Origin: Thermosipho atlanticus DSM 15807 | GTDB lineage: Bacteria; Thermotogota; Thermotogae; Thermotogales; Fervidobacteriaceae | Assembly (NCBI RefSeq): GCF_900129985.1 | Contig: NZ_FQXN01000003.1 | Location: 204,451-268,450 of the forward strand | Length of the DNA stretch: 64,000 nt | Reading direction: 5' to 3' | Part shown: piece by piece, positions 45,933 through 54,596 of the stretch | Layout of the letters: every line of letters starts with the position of its first letter | How positions within the stretch are numbered: the stretch's first letter is position 1 | Translations under genes and position numbers: made by a program | Notes under the pieces: model-generated | What the model saw: only the letters and a program-made list of their open reading frames with translations | Database searches by the model: none | Told to the model about the DNA's origin: nothing

Positions 45933-46301
45933 TTACTCACCTTCGCTTTCTAAAAATTTTTTATATTCTTCTTCACTCAAAAGTTCTTCTAATTCTGAAG
46001 GATTTGAAAATTCAATTTTGACAAGCCAACCTTTTCCTTCGGCATCTTCATTAACTAATTCTGGTGATGAATCAAGTTCGGAATTTATTTCAACTATTTT
46101 TCCAGAAACTGGTGCATAAACATCAGAAGCAGCTTTAACACTTTCAATTGATAAAAGAACATCACCTTTATTTACTTCTGTGCCTGTCTCTGGTAAATCT
46201 ACATAAACAATATCCCCCAGTTCTTCTTGAGCGTGATTGGTAATTCCAACTAGTCCAGTTTCAGTGTCTACCCATTCATGAGACTTTGTATATTTTTTCA
46301 T
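45933..46301 (-). CDS. gcvH: Glycine cleavage system H protein
   Basis: Lipoyl-carrying shuttle of the glycine cleavage system. Motifs SHEWVD near the start, the LGDIVYVDLPE block and the lipoylation site SVKAASDVYAPVSG (the Lys in SVKA) are all present. 122 residues, typical length. No gcvT, gcvP or lipoate ligase gene is adjacent. In some bacteria stand-alone H proteins serve lipoyl relay, so its role here is open. ATG with AAGGGAGGG upstream and a good promoter. Confidence 0.95.
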   Translation of the reverse strand: MKKYTKSHEWVDTETGLVGITNHAQEELGDIVYVDLPETGTEVNKGDVLLSIESVKAASDVYAPVSGKIVEINSELDSSPELVNEDAEGKGWLVKIEFSNPSELEELLSEEEYKKFLESEGE

Positions 46302-46334
46302 TTAGCTCCCTCCCTTATTATTTATATCAAGTAT

Positions 46335-46362
46335 ATTTTAACACAAAAATCCCTTATTTCAA
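46335..46362 (-). promoter_or_regulatory. Promoter of the gcvH operon
   Basis: On the minus strand TTGAAA, a 16-base spacer and TAAAAT, with an extended TG (TGTTAAAAT). It lies 34 bases upstream of gcvH and directly after the feoB stop codon. Confidence 0.65.
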
Positions 46363-46377
46363 GATTTTGTAATATTT

Positions 46378-48321
46378 TTAAAAGATAAGATTTCCTACTG
46401 TTACGACAAGTAAAGAAAATACATATGCAATGGTTAGACTATAGAACACTGAAAACATAACCCATTTCCATCTTCCAGTTTCCGACTTTATGGAAGCTAA
46501 AGTTGCAAAACATGGAATGTATAAAAGGATGAAAATTAATAAAGCGTATGCTGAAACACTAGATAATGAATTTGAAAGTACAGTCTTTGCAGTGATAATA
46601 TCTTGTTCAGCAAATCCATAAAGCATTGACAATGTTGATACAATTACTTCCTTGGCAACTCCTCCAAAAAACAGTGCTGTTCCAATTTGCCAGTTGAAAC
46701 CTAAAGGTTTTAAAATTGGCTCAATGAATTTACCCAAATATGCCGCGTAACTTGTTTCAATTTGTCCTTTTGAAGGAAAGTATGATAGAAACCAAACCAC
46801 AATACTTGCAGCAAATATAATTGTCCCGGCTTTTTTAATAAAGTGACTACCTTTGTTCCACATGTAAATTACAATATTTCTAAAAGTTGGTATTCTATAT
46901 CTTGGTAATTCCATAACTAATGGAACATCTTCTCCTTTAAAAAATAATCTGTTAACTAAATACGCTGTAATGGCTGTAATTAAAATACTAATTATGTATA
47001 TTGAAAACAAAACTTCACTTTTGTATTTATTAAAGAATATACTTGTAATGAGAATATAAACAGGCAATCTTGCACTACAAGAAATGAAAGGTGAGGCTAA
47101 AATAGTCCCTAATCTTTCTTTTTCATCTGGTAGTCCCCTTGTGCTCATTATTGAAGGGACATTACATCCAAAACCTAGCAAGAGTGACATAAAGGAGCGA
47201 CCAGATAATTTCATTTTATACATTACTCTATCAACAACAAAAGCTGCCCTGGGTAAGTAACCAGATTCTTCCAAAATTCCTAAAGCAAAGAATAATGCAA
47301 AAATGTTTGGGATAAAGACTAATATTCCACCAACTCCTCCGATTACACCATCAGCAATTAAAGAGGTAAATGTGTTTTCACCAAATGATTTTATAAAAGT
47401 ACTTAGATTAGAAAACGCTATATCTAATAGGTCTGCTAATGGTTGTACGGTATCAAAAGTAAATTTAAAAACAAGGTACATAATTAATAAAAGTATTGGA
47501 ATACCTAAATATTTATGGGTAAAAATATGATCGATTTTCTCATTAATATTTCTTTGAATATTTAATGACTTACCAGAATACGCCTCTTTAATTATATTTT
47601 CAACGTGTGAATAACGGATACTTGGTATGGATGATTGAGCTTTTTCAAGAATATCTTTTTCAATTTTAATTATTGGTAGTAATTTTTCTCTGATATCTTT
47701 ATCATTTTCTAGAAATTTTATTGCAGCAAATCGTTTATTAGAATACATATTATTTGGAATTTGTTTTTCAATTTCTAGAATAATATTTTCGAATTCTTCA
47801 TAATTGAAAATAACTTTTTTGCTATGTTTACCTTTTGCAACTTCGACAATTAAATCTTTTAATTCATCGATTCCCTCACCAGTTTTAGCAGAAGTGAAAA
47901 CAACAGGAATTCCAAAGTGTTTTTGAAGTTCAAATTTATTTATTTTTATACCTAATTTTTTTGCCTCATCAATAGAATTCATTGCTAATATTGCATTAGA
48001 ATTGAGTTCAAGGGCTTCGATTAACAAATAGAAACTTTGTTCAGGATTAATGGAATCGGCGATGACAACAGTAACATTTGGTGGGGAAAAAAATAAAAAA
48101 TCTCTTGTAATTTTTTCATCAGTACTTTGCGAAGTTAATGAATAAGTTCCAGGTAAATCAATAACATGAAGTGTATCATTCTTCCAAGTTGTAGCACCTT
48201 CAATTTTTGAAACGGTAACACCAGGCCAATTAGCTACATATTGTCGTGCCCCCACTAAACGATTGAATATGCTTGTTTTTCCAACATTTGGATTGCCAAT
48301 GAGACCAACAGTTATAACCAT
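46378..48321 (-). CDS. feoB: Ferrous iron transporter FeoB
   Basis: Inner-membrane Fe(II) importer with an N-terminal G domain: GNPNVGKTSIFN (G1), VIDLPGTYSL (G3), NSIDEAKK (G4). The membrane part has two Gate motifs, including LLLGFGCNVPSIMSTRGLPDEKER and ASPFISCSARLPVYILI-type sequences spread over about residues 370-410, and around nine to ten helices. 647 residues. ATG with AAGGAGG upstream, two bases after feoA. Confidence 0.95.
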   Translation of the reverse strand: MVITVGLIGNPNVGKTSIFNRLVGARQYVANWPGVTVSKIEGATTWKNDTLHVIDLPGTYSLTSQSTDEKITRDFLFFSPPNVTVVIADSINPEQSFYLLIEALELNSNAILAMNSIDEAKKLGIKINKFELQKHFGIPVVFTSAKTGEGIDELKDLIVEVAKGKHSKKVIFNYEEFENIILEIEKQIPNNMYSNKRFAAIKFLENDKDIREKLLPIIKIEKDILEKAQSSIPSIRYSHVENIIKEAYSGKSLNIQRNINEKIDHIFTHKYLGIPILLLIMYLVFKFTFDTVQPLADLLDIAFSNLSTFIKSFGENTFTSLIADGVIGGVGGILVFIPNIFALFFALGILEESGYLPRAAFVVDRVMYKMKLSGRSFMSLLLGFGCNVPSIMSTRGLPDEKERLGTILASPFISCSARLPVYILITSIFFNKYKSEVLFSIYIISILITAITAYLVNRLFFKGEDVPLVMELPRYRIPTFRNIVIYMWNKGSHFIKKAGTIIFAASIVVWFLSYFPSKGQIETSYAAYLGKFIEPILKPLGFNWQIGTALFFGGVAKEVIVSTLSMLYGFAEQDIITAKTVLSNSLSSVSAYALLIFILLYIPCFATLASIKSETGRWKWVMFSVFYSLTIAYVFSLLVVTVGNLIF

Positions 48322-48322
48322 A

Positions 48323-48751
48323 TTACAGCCTCCTTAGAAATATTTTTTCTTTCATGCCATGTCCAAGTGCAATTTTTTTACCATTAATATAAACAACAGA
48401 ATTTTTTAATGTGATTTTTAATCCAGTTTTCAAACCTAAATTTGCAACTTTTCTTAGAAATCTATGTCCTCCCAAAAAACCAGAGACAATATACTCACCT
48501 TCAGAAACTGCAGAAAGCGGAATATAATCTTCAAGAAATTCAACTTCTATTTTTGAAGCTTCTGTATTCCTTAATGTAATTAACTTATTGAAAACCCTAT
48601 ATGCCCGAGGATCTCCCATTGGCGAAGTATGAACAACTTCAATTATTGTGTTAGGAATTAATCCCATTCCTAATAGTCTGTGTTTAATATTAGATTCAAA
48701 AATATTTTTTATTTTAACCTTGGAGCCAACGGGAACTTTATCAAGAGTCAT
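48323..48751 (-). CDS. feoA: FeoA-domain protein with two FeoA units
   Basis: A 142-residue protein made of two SH3-like FeoA units. The first (about 1-70) has KHRLLGMGLIPNTIIEV and the second (about 80-142) has FLRKVANLGLKTGLKITL followed by the closing IALGHGMKEKIFLRRL. Usual FeoA is about 75 residues with one unit. It regulates or supports FeoB. AAAAGGAGGT upstream of the ATG. First gene of an operon controlled by a Fur-like box. Confidence 0.87.
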   Translation of the reverse strand: MTLDKVPVGSKVKIKNIFESNIKHRLLGMGLIPNTIIEVVHTSPMGDPRAYRVFNKLITLRNTEASKIEVEFLEDYIPLSAVSEGEYIVSGFLGGHRFLRKVANLGLKTGLKITLKNSVVYINGKKIALGHGMKEKIFLRRL

Positions 48752-48766
48752 ATTATACCTCCTTTT

Positions 48767-48781
48767 TGAAAATCATTCTCA
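48767..48781. promoter_or_regulatory. Fur-like iron box in front of feoA
   Basis: TGAAAATCATTCTCA is a 7-1-7 inverted repeat with one mismatch between arms, close to the classical TGATAATNATTATCA. It lies 6 bases downstream of the -10, where a bound repressor would block transcription start. Binding by Fur is inferred from sequence and from the target genes. Confidence 0.75.
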
Positions 48782-48787
48782 ATAACA

Positions 48788-48815
48788 ATTATAACATTAA
48801 AAAAGGTAGTGTCAA
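48788..48815 (-). promoter_or_regulatory. Near-consensus promoter of feoA-feoB
   Basis: On the minus strand TTGACA, 16-base spacer, TATAAT, with TG in the extended -10 position (TGTTATAAT). This is the best promoter in the window. It lies directly upstream of the Fur-like box. Confidence 0.85.
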
Positions 48816-49077
48816 TGAAATACGGAACGGCATATTTGTAAAAATCAAAATTTTCTAAATCAAAACACAAAAGTATCTAACTAAAAATAACAATATAAAA
48901 TTGAAAAGTTACATGTAAATTTAATAAATTTAATAACATAACTTAGCATAATAAATGAAGAAGCATGAAAATTTATGCAGTATAATAACTATTATATTGC
49001 ATATTAAAAAATACATAAAAAAAACATATCTTTTTCTGATGTTTGTTCAACAGTAAGTATATCATACACTCAAAAAC
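48816..49077. other. AT-rich intergenic stretch between feoA and the HD-domain gene
   Basis: No credible gene: a minus-strand ORF from 49194 to 48973 has no ribosome binding site and low-complexity composition. On the minus strand TATACT near 49056-49061 is followed by TGTTGAACAAAC (49041-49052), the same arrangement as in the promoter at 50253. So a transcript reading towards feoA is possible, but no ORF with a ribosome binding site follows it. Confidence 0.4.
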
Positions 49078-49086
49078 TGATATAAT
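49078..49086 (+). promoter_or_regulatory. Extended -10 promoter of the HD-domain gene
   Basis: TGATATAAT, 40 bases upstream of the ATG at 49127. No convincing -35 is present. Confidence 0.55.
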
Positions 49087-49126
49087 TAAAACAAAATACA
49101 CATTCAAATATATGGAGGAAGATAAA

Positions 49127-49735
49127 ATGAGCAATCTACATGAAAAATGGTGTATGATTAAAGAATTTGCCATGAAAACACTTGGGAATAACAATGATCA
49201 TGGTTTCGAGCATGTTTTAAGAGTCGTAAAATATTGTAGGTATATTGGAATTAGAGAGCACGCTGACTTAACTATCCTTATTCCTGCAGCATATTTACAT
49301 GATATAGCCCGTCCAATAGAATTAGTTAATCCTTCAATTGATCATGCCGAGGAAGGTGCAAAGATAGCAAAAGACTTCCTTGAAAGTATTGATTATCCTT
49401 GTATTGACAGTATAGTATATGCGATAAAGAATCACAGATACCGCAAAAAATTAATCCCAAAAACCCTTGAAGCGAAAATACTTCAAGATGCTGATCGAAT
49501 AGATGCATTAGGTGCAATAGGAATATACAGGGTTATTTCTCATGCAGTAAATAATGGTTCTAATCTTAAAAATATTTTGAAACACTTCGAAGATAAGATA
49601 TTAAAATTGTATTCACAACTTCACACTAAAACAGCTAAAGAGCTATCATTTGAAAAGCATAAATTAGTTGTTGAATATGCACAATTTTTAAAGGATGAAT
49701 TGAATTTTATTAATAATATGGATGACATAATTTAG
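49127..49735 (+). CDS. HD-domain phosphohydrolase-like protein
   Basis: A 202-residue HD superfamily protein. Histidine at DHGFEHV (about 22-28), the HD dyad in YLHDIARP (about 55-62), a His in KNHRYR and the Asp in QDADRIDALGAIG make a complete metal site. Members hydrolyse phosphoesters, often of nucleotides; the substrate is unknown. ATG at 49127 is chosen because GGAGGA lies 7 bases upstream; the longer frame from 49043 crosses the promoter. Confidence 0.85.
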   Translation: MSNLHEKWCMIKEFAMKTLGNNNDHGFEHVLRVVKYCRYIGIREHADLTILIPAAYLHDIARPIELVNPSIDHAEEGAKIAKDFLESIDYPCIDSIVYAIKNHRYRKKLIPKTLEAKILQDADRIDALGAIGIYRVISHAVNNGSNLKNILKHFEDKILKLYSQLHTKTAKELSFEKHKLVVEYAQFLKDELNFINNMDDII

Positions 49736-49759
49736 AAAGTCATATATTAAATTTTTTAT

Positions 49760-50221
49760 TTAAACATCTTCGTGAAATAATTTTAATTGATCTTTATATA
49801 GTTTTTCTTTTCTAGATTTTAATCTTTTAATAACAGAAACTAATGTTTTAGAGTTTTCATCAACAATTAAATCATCAAATATATTGGATTCATCTGGAGC
49901 AATAAAAATAAATTCTCCATTAACATATTTTGGAACATTAACCTGGTATTTTTGACCATATCCTTTCCTATTTTTCCTTGCAATAGGAACAATAGCATTT
50001 ATTTGCATAAGCGCTTTTGCAGCCAACTCTATAGTTCCATATTTCACTTGAAAATAATCAGCAAGCTCCCTGAAAGATACCCACGGAGTAATTTTCCTTC
50101 CAGCAGCTAAAGACATACTATACAAATAAATATAAAGTCTTCCAGCGTTTGCTGGTCGAACTTTCATTGAAAATTGAAGAACAGGCATTGGAATGATGAC
50201 AAACCTTGATTTGACAACCAT
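49760..50221 (-). CDS. Small protein with winged-helix-like region, possible DNA-binding regulator
   Basis: A 153-residue soluble protein. Residues about 45-100 (WVSFRELADYFQVKYGTIELAAKALMQ) look like a helix-turn-helix with a wing; the C-terminus is charged and probably helical (SVIKRLKSRKEKLYKDQLKLF). This might bind DNA. ATG at 50221 has AAAAGGAGGG upstream; the longer frame to 50251 runs into its promoter. Convergent with the HD gene and divergent from the exported-protein operon. Family not recognised, so the regulator role is an inference. Confidence 0.65.
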   Translation of the reverse strand: MVVKSRFVIIPMPVLQFSMKVRPANAGRLYIYLYSMSLAAGRKITPWVSFRELADYFQVKYGTIELAAKALMQINAIVPIARKNRKGYGQKYQVNVPKYVNGEFIFIAPDESNIFDDLIVDENSKTLVSVIKRLKSRKEKLYKDQLKLFHEDV

Positions 50222-50238
50222 ATTTACCCTCCTTTTTT

Positions 50239-50250
50239 GTTTGTTCAACA
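50239..50250. promoter_or_regulatory. GTTTGTTCAACA motif over the transcription start of the 50221 gene
   Basis: Contains the 9-base palindrome TGTTCAACA with a single central base. It lies just downstream of the -10 of the 50221 gene. The same 12-mer occurs at 49041-49052, in front of the neighbouring HD gene. It could be an operator, possibly autoregulatory. Confidence 0.45.
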
Positions 50251-50252
50251 CT

Positions 50253-50281
50253 ATTATATATCATCCCAAAACAAAAAACAA
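50253..50281 (-). promoter_or_regulatory. Promoter of the winged-helix-like gene
   Basis: On the minus strand TTGTTT, 17-base spacer and TATAAT. Transcription would start near 50246, within the GTTTGTTCAACA motif. Confidence 0.6.
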
Positions 50282-50289
50282 TTAAACTC

Positions 50290-50317
50290 TTGAATTTTTT
50301 CTATTTTATGATATAAT
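50290..50317 (+). promoter_or_regulatory. Promoter of the exported-protein operon
   Basis: TTGAAT, 16-base spacer and TATAAT with an extended TG (TGATATAAT). It lies 36 bases upstream of the ATG at 50353 and is divergent from the 50221 gene. Confidence 0.72.
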
Positions 50318-50352
50318 ATTTTTAGCAATTTTTTTAATATTGAGGTGTGAAC

Positions 50353-53300
50353 ATGCTTTCTTCTAAGAGCTTGTTATTTTTTTTACTTTTAGTTTCCATA
50401 TTTGCTTTCCCTCAATCCAATTTTGATAATTTTCGAAAAAATTTGACTACTGCCAAAGATTTTGCAAGTTTGCTTGAAGTTCCTTCCGAATATTATCCTG
50501 AGTTTGTTACTGGTACTTCATATTTTTTAGATATTCTCGATTTTAGCGAAGGTATTTCCTATTTGAAAGACGGAAATTATAACAAAGCTTTTGAATATTT
50601 TTCAAAAGTTGGTGTCTCTAATTTTATTGGTCTTATACCATTTGTAAATACAATGGTAACTGTTTTAAATTTTGCTCAACCTTTTTGGAACAAAGTTATT
50701 AGCTATGTCTTTGATGAAAGAATTTCAAAATATTCTAATGAATTTAGAAAATTAAAACTTGAACAGCTTGAAAAATTATTAAAAAAAGATCCCCTTGCTT
50801 TTAACGGGGAAGATTTTAAAAATTGGATAACAAACGATAGTATTGAAATACAAGATTTCATTTCTGACGTTTTTGACAGTATGCAACATGGCTTATACAA
50901 TGTAGGAAATAAAATTATGAATGAAAAAGAATTTGAATCAAAACCTTGGTATCAAAAATTAAAAAGTCTATACATTAATTTAAATGTAAAAGCTTATTCT
51001 TATGAAGATGTTAAGGATTTTTGGTTAAGCATGTGGAGAAAAAGTGTTTTTAAAGAAGGTATGGAAATTGTTTTAACAAGAAAAAAAGAATCAATAGAAA
51101 GTTTCTTAAATCAAAGTACAGTTGAATTATATATAAAAATTAACAAACAAAAAAAAGATGAGAGGCAGTTCTCGGTCCAAATTCCAGAGTTATCTTTTGA
51201 AGGAGCATTAAACAATGAACTTCATGCTTATTTTGATCTTATTAAGTTCTCTTCAGATTATATCTCTGTCATTCTTCTAGATTCACGAAAAAATATAGTT
51301 TTTCAAAAACAATATAAAGTTTCAGAGCTCTTACAAAATTATGATCCATTGTTATCTAGTGATTATTCTATGCATTATATAAAAAAGATAGTTATCACTC
51401 CTAAATATCAAAAAAACACTATTCAAAAACTTACAGTTGAACTACCAAAAGAAACGAAAATAGCTACTTTAACTGTAGCTGGAACTTCAACTGTAATAAC
51501 TTCTTCTTCTTTCTCGTTTGACAATTTAATTCTGTATTTTGATGACTTTTTAGAAATAATTGCTCAAACATCAACTGAAACAATCCAATATAGTTCTTTT
51601 ATTCCCACCAATGGTAAAGTTACTCTCAATGAACCTTTAATTAATAAAAAACCACATTTTGAAAATGCCAAAGATTGTAAAAGTTACCTACTAAAACTTA
51701 AAAATGATTTTATGAATAATCTTAGTGATACTCAAGCCCCTCAAATTTTGAAAAAGAGTATTAATATCGCATATAATGATATTAAAACTTTTACTGTCGA
51801 AGATCCATCATTGCTAAATCTCATAAATCCACAGCAGCTTATTGGGAAGGATCAACGACTAAATGAAGAAGAAAAAAGTTTTAAACAAATCGAATCTAAG
51901 GTAAACGATTTGAAGAATAAAATTGATCAATTATTTTATTCACAAATTTATTTTAAGGATTTAGAAAATATGTGCTTACGAACTATTATTGATGATGGAG
52001 TAATTCCCTCATATTATAAATATATACTACAAAAACAAAAATTACTACAATCAGAAATTGATAGTAGAAAATCATTAGTTTCTACTTTACAAAATGAATT
52101 AAGTACAATTCTATCTGAAGCAGAACAAAGTAGAGAAATGATAAATAACAAAATAGCATTAGATATACTTTTTGATACAAAGCTAGTACCTTCATATTCT
52201 AAATTAATATCTAAAATACAGGAATTGTTAAACAAGACATTTATAATTGAGGCTAATCTAGAAAAAAACGAAAACAAAATTAATACGCTTGTTAAGCTTT
52301 TTGAATCTAAAAAAGAACTCACTATTGAAAAAGCTGAAATATATAAAATTTTTCTCGGAAAATGGCACTCACTTCTTAAACAAAGAGATTCTCTTGAAGA
52401 AAAAGTTAAAAGCTATAATCCTCCTGATATTGAAGGCTTTTTAAAAGCAATTGTTTCATTTGACAACATTAATTTATATTATTTAAGACATGGAAATTTG
52501 ACCTATGAAGATTATATTAACGGCATCCAAGAAAAGCTTCCATTTTCTTTTAGAAAAGATGATTTGAATGATGTCATTTCTAAAGTTATTGATTTTGTTA
52601 TACAAGAGAATAATCTAAATGAAGAAGCAAAAACAATGAACAACTCATTATCAAAATTAAAAGAACAATTATTATACTACTCAAAATATTATTTTCTTAC
52701 TACAATTAAGCCTGAAGATTTGGTACTTAATGAAGATTTTGTTATTTTAAAAGTTCCTAATTATAATTATTCACAATTTGTCGAAAAATTTACCTATAAA
52801 AGTATAGGTTTTTCTAACAAATTGAATAATGTGATTTATTATTTAGAAAAAATAACAAAATATATTGATGATTTCTATGGTGAGGACCCTGAAGGTGAAA
52901 AACTGCTAGAAAAAACCAAAAAGTTGATATCAATGGCTCATTTTTCTACTATCAAAGAATATAATTCAATGATATTTGAATGGGTAAAAGAATATGAATC
53001 AGAATTATTTTTTAAAATTCCCTTATACAATCATTTATATATTAACTCGGGTAAAAACACTAAAGAGATAAAAGTAACATCAGAAAAATTTTTAAAAAGT
53101 ATTTCCCAAAGAAACTATAAAATTCAAAAATACTTCCTTGAAGATTACCAAAATCCTTTAAATGTTTTAATGAAAAATCTTTTCACTACCATGATTTATG
53201 AAATTGATGTTTTTTATTTAAAAATTAAATCGGAAATTGATGAGTTAAATAAAATGAGTAAAATTACTAAACTCAGAGAAAAAAAGAGGATCGAAAATGA

Positions 53301-53463
53301 ATTAAACAAAGATATTTTTTCGGCTTTAAATATTGAAGTACCAGACTATTTGAAAGGCATAATCACTCATAATTATATTTATAACTATCTTTCAGTTGCT
53401 GACAAATGGGCGCAAACGTGCGATAACCTCAGAAATTATCTTCAGGAGGTGTATAAAAAATGA
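50353..53463 (+). CDS. Very large exported coiled-coil protein of unknown function
   Basis: A 1036-residue protein with a signal peptide (about 1-19, ending FAF) and no later membrane helix. Residues about 300-440 look beta-rich, while about 470-830 and 930-1000 are mostly long charged helices likely to form coiled coils. No domain is recognised. The ATG at 50353 is 5 bases after GAGGTG; a GTG at 50347 overlaps it. The gene heads an operon with two more exported proteins. A structural envelope role is possible but unproven. Confidence 0.75.
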   Translation: MLSSKSLLFFLLLVSIFAFPQSNFDNFRKNLTTAKDFASLLEVPSEYYPEFVTGTSYFLDILDFSEGISYLKDGNYNKAFEYFSKVGVSNFIGLIPFVNTMVTVLNFAQPFWNKVISYVFDERISKYSNEFRKLKLEQLEKLLKKDPLAFNGEDFKNWITNDSIEIQDFISDVFDSMQHGLYNVGNKIMNEKEFESKPWYQKLKSLYINLNVKAYSYEDVKDFWLSMWRKSVFKEGMEIVLTRKKESIESFLNQSTVELYIKINKQKKDERQFSVQIPELSFEGALNNELHAYFDLIKFSSDYISVILLDSRKNIVFQKQYKVSELLQNYDPLLSSDYSMHYIKKIVITPKYQKNTIQKLTVELPKETKIATLTVAGTSTVITSSSFSFDNLILYFDDFLEIIAQTSTETIQYSSFIPTNGKVTLNEPLINKKPHFENAKDCKSYLLKLKNDFMNNLSDTQAPQILKKSINIAYNDIKTFTVEDPSLLNLINPQQLIGKDQRLNEEEKSFKQIESKVNDLKNKIDQLFYSQIYFKDLENMCLRTIIDDGVIPSYYKYILQKQKLLQSEIDSRKSLVSTLQNELSTILSEAEQSREMINNKIALDILFDTKLVPSYSKLISKIQELLNKTFIIEANLEKNENKINTLVKLFESKKELTIEKAEIYKIFLGKWHSLLKQRDSLEEKVKSYNPPDIEGFLKAIVSFDNINLYYLRHGNLTYEDYINGIQEKLPFSFRKDDLNDVISKVIDFVIQENNLNEEAKTMNNSLSKLKEQLLYYSKYYFLTTIKPEDLVLNEDFVILKVPNYNYSQFVEKFTYKSIGFSNKLNNVIYYLEKITKYIDDFYGEDPEGEKLLEKTKKLISMAHFSTIKEYNSMIFEWVKEYESELFFKIPLYNHLYINSGKNTKEIKVTSEKFLKSISQRNYKIQKYFLEDYQNPLNVLMKNLFTTMIYEIDVFYLKIKSEIDELNKMSKITKLREKKRIENELNKDIFSALNIEVPDYLKGIITHNYIYNYLSVADKWAQTCDNLRNYLQEVYKK

Positions 53464-54572
53464 AAAAATTACTTTCAATTTTTCTATTAGTTGTTTCCAT
53501 TTTTGCCTTTTCAGGTATTGATTGGGTAAAAATTGACGATAATCAACTCTTAATATCCGTATTAAGGGCAAATTTTGTAGAGAATACTTATCCAATGATA
53601 ATTTTTAAGGGAGATAATTATAACTATGTAGAAGATGCCATAACTGATTCCTCAAAACTTATTTCAATTCAAGTATATCGAAAAGCAAGTGGTAATGGTT
53701 TTTTTATAACTTCTGAGAAAAACGGCGAGAAAATTTGGTCATTACCTTATGAGGATGTGACTTTAAACTATGGTAAACTTTTTAAGTTAAATGGGGATTA
53801 TGTTTTTTTAGGAAGTGTCGCAATTGATAACGAAAGTTTCATTTATATATCCAAAATTAATCAAGATGGTGAAATAATATATGAAGATGAAATAAATTCA
53901 TTTGCAGATTTTTGTTGCGCAAGGTTAGAATCTAACTCGTTAAAATTTTTAGCATACAAACAAGAATTTTCTCAAAAGTATCATAAATATTTGGCAAGTG
54001 GCCAAGAATATAGTTTTTCTAACTCTTTAAATCCAATAAATAAGGAAATTAAATTCAAAGATATCGATGGAATAATTACTATTCCTCAAGTCTATATAAA
54101 TGGAAAATATTATGCCTTAACAGGATATATTTCACACCAAGTTGAATTATATGAAATCAATCCTAATGGAAAATCCAAAAGAAAAATTGTAAAAATTCCC
54201 TTTTTAATACCAAATACTTCAAGTGAATACAAAATAATTGGTTATTCAGATAATTCACTATTTACTTTCGGAATGAAACAAAATCCTGATGGCCTTTTAC
54301 ATATCAACATAATAGAAATAGGGTTAGATGGAAAAATTTTAAATACTTTTGATATTTCATCAAGAATTATCAAAAAATATGAAAAACACGGTATTTATAT
54401 AGAAAACAATCTTCCTACTATAAAAACTGCTGACAAAAAAATTATGCTTTTTCCAAGAGATATTAAAATTCTATTAACAAATGGTCAACAAAAATATGCT
54501 GTATACATATTAGATATAAAATATAACGCCGGTTACGGTTTAGGAATTTTAGTAGATCTACTAGAATTTTAA
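53460..54572 (+). CDS. Exported beta-rich protein of unknown function
   Basis: A 370-residue protein with a signal peptide (about 1-18, VSIFAF as in the preceding gene). The body has repeated short beta strands with G-D/N turns, for instance around 75-110 and 190-250, and could be a beta-propeller, but I cannot define repeats with confidence. Overlaps its upstream neighbour by 4 bases (ATGA) with CAGGAGGTG upstream, so the two are co-translated. Confidence 0.7.
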   Translation: MKKLLSIFLLVVSIFAFSGIDWVKIDDNQLLISVLRANFVENTYPMIIFKGDNYNYVEDAITDSSKLISIQVYRKASGNGFFITSEKNGEKIWSLPYEDVTLNYGKLFKLNGDYVFLGSVAIDNESFIYISKINQDGEIIYEDEINSFADFCCARLESNSLKFLAYKQEFSQKYHKYLASGQEYSFSNSLNPINKEIKFKDIDGIITIPQVYINGKYYALTGYISHQVELYEINPNGKSKRKIVKIPFLIPNTSSEYKIIGYSDNSLFTFGMKQNPDGLLHINIIEIGLDGKILNTFDISSRIIKKYEKHGIYIENNLPTIKTADKKIMLFPRDIKILLTNGQQKYAVYILDIKYNAGYGLGILVDLLEF

Positions 54573-54596
54573 AACAACTTGAAAGGAGAGAATAGT

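Noticed and set aside
49043..49126. N-terminal extension of the HD protein
   Set aside because: It would place the TGATATAAT promoter inside the coding region, while ATG 49127 has a good GGAGGA site.
48973..49194. Minus-strand ORF in the feoA-HD intergenic region
   Set aside because: No ribosome binding site, low-complexity aromatic sequence, and it covers the start of the HD gene and its promoter.
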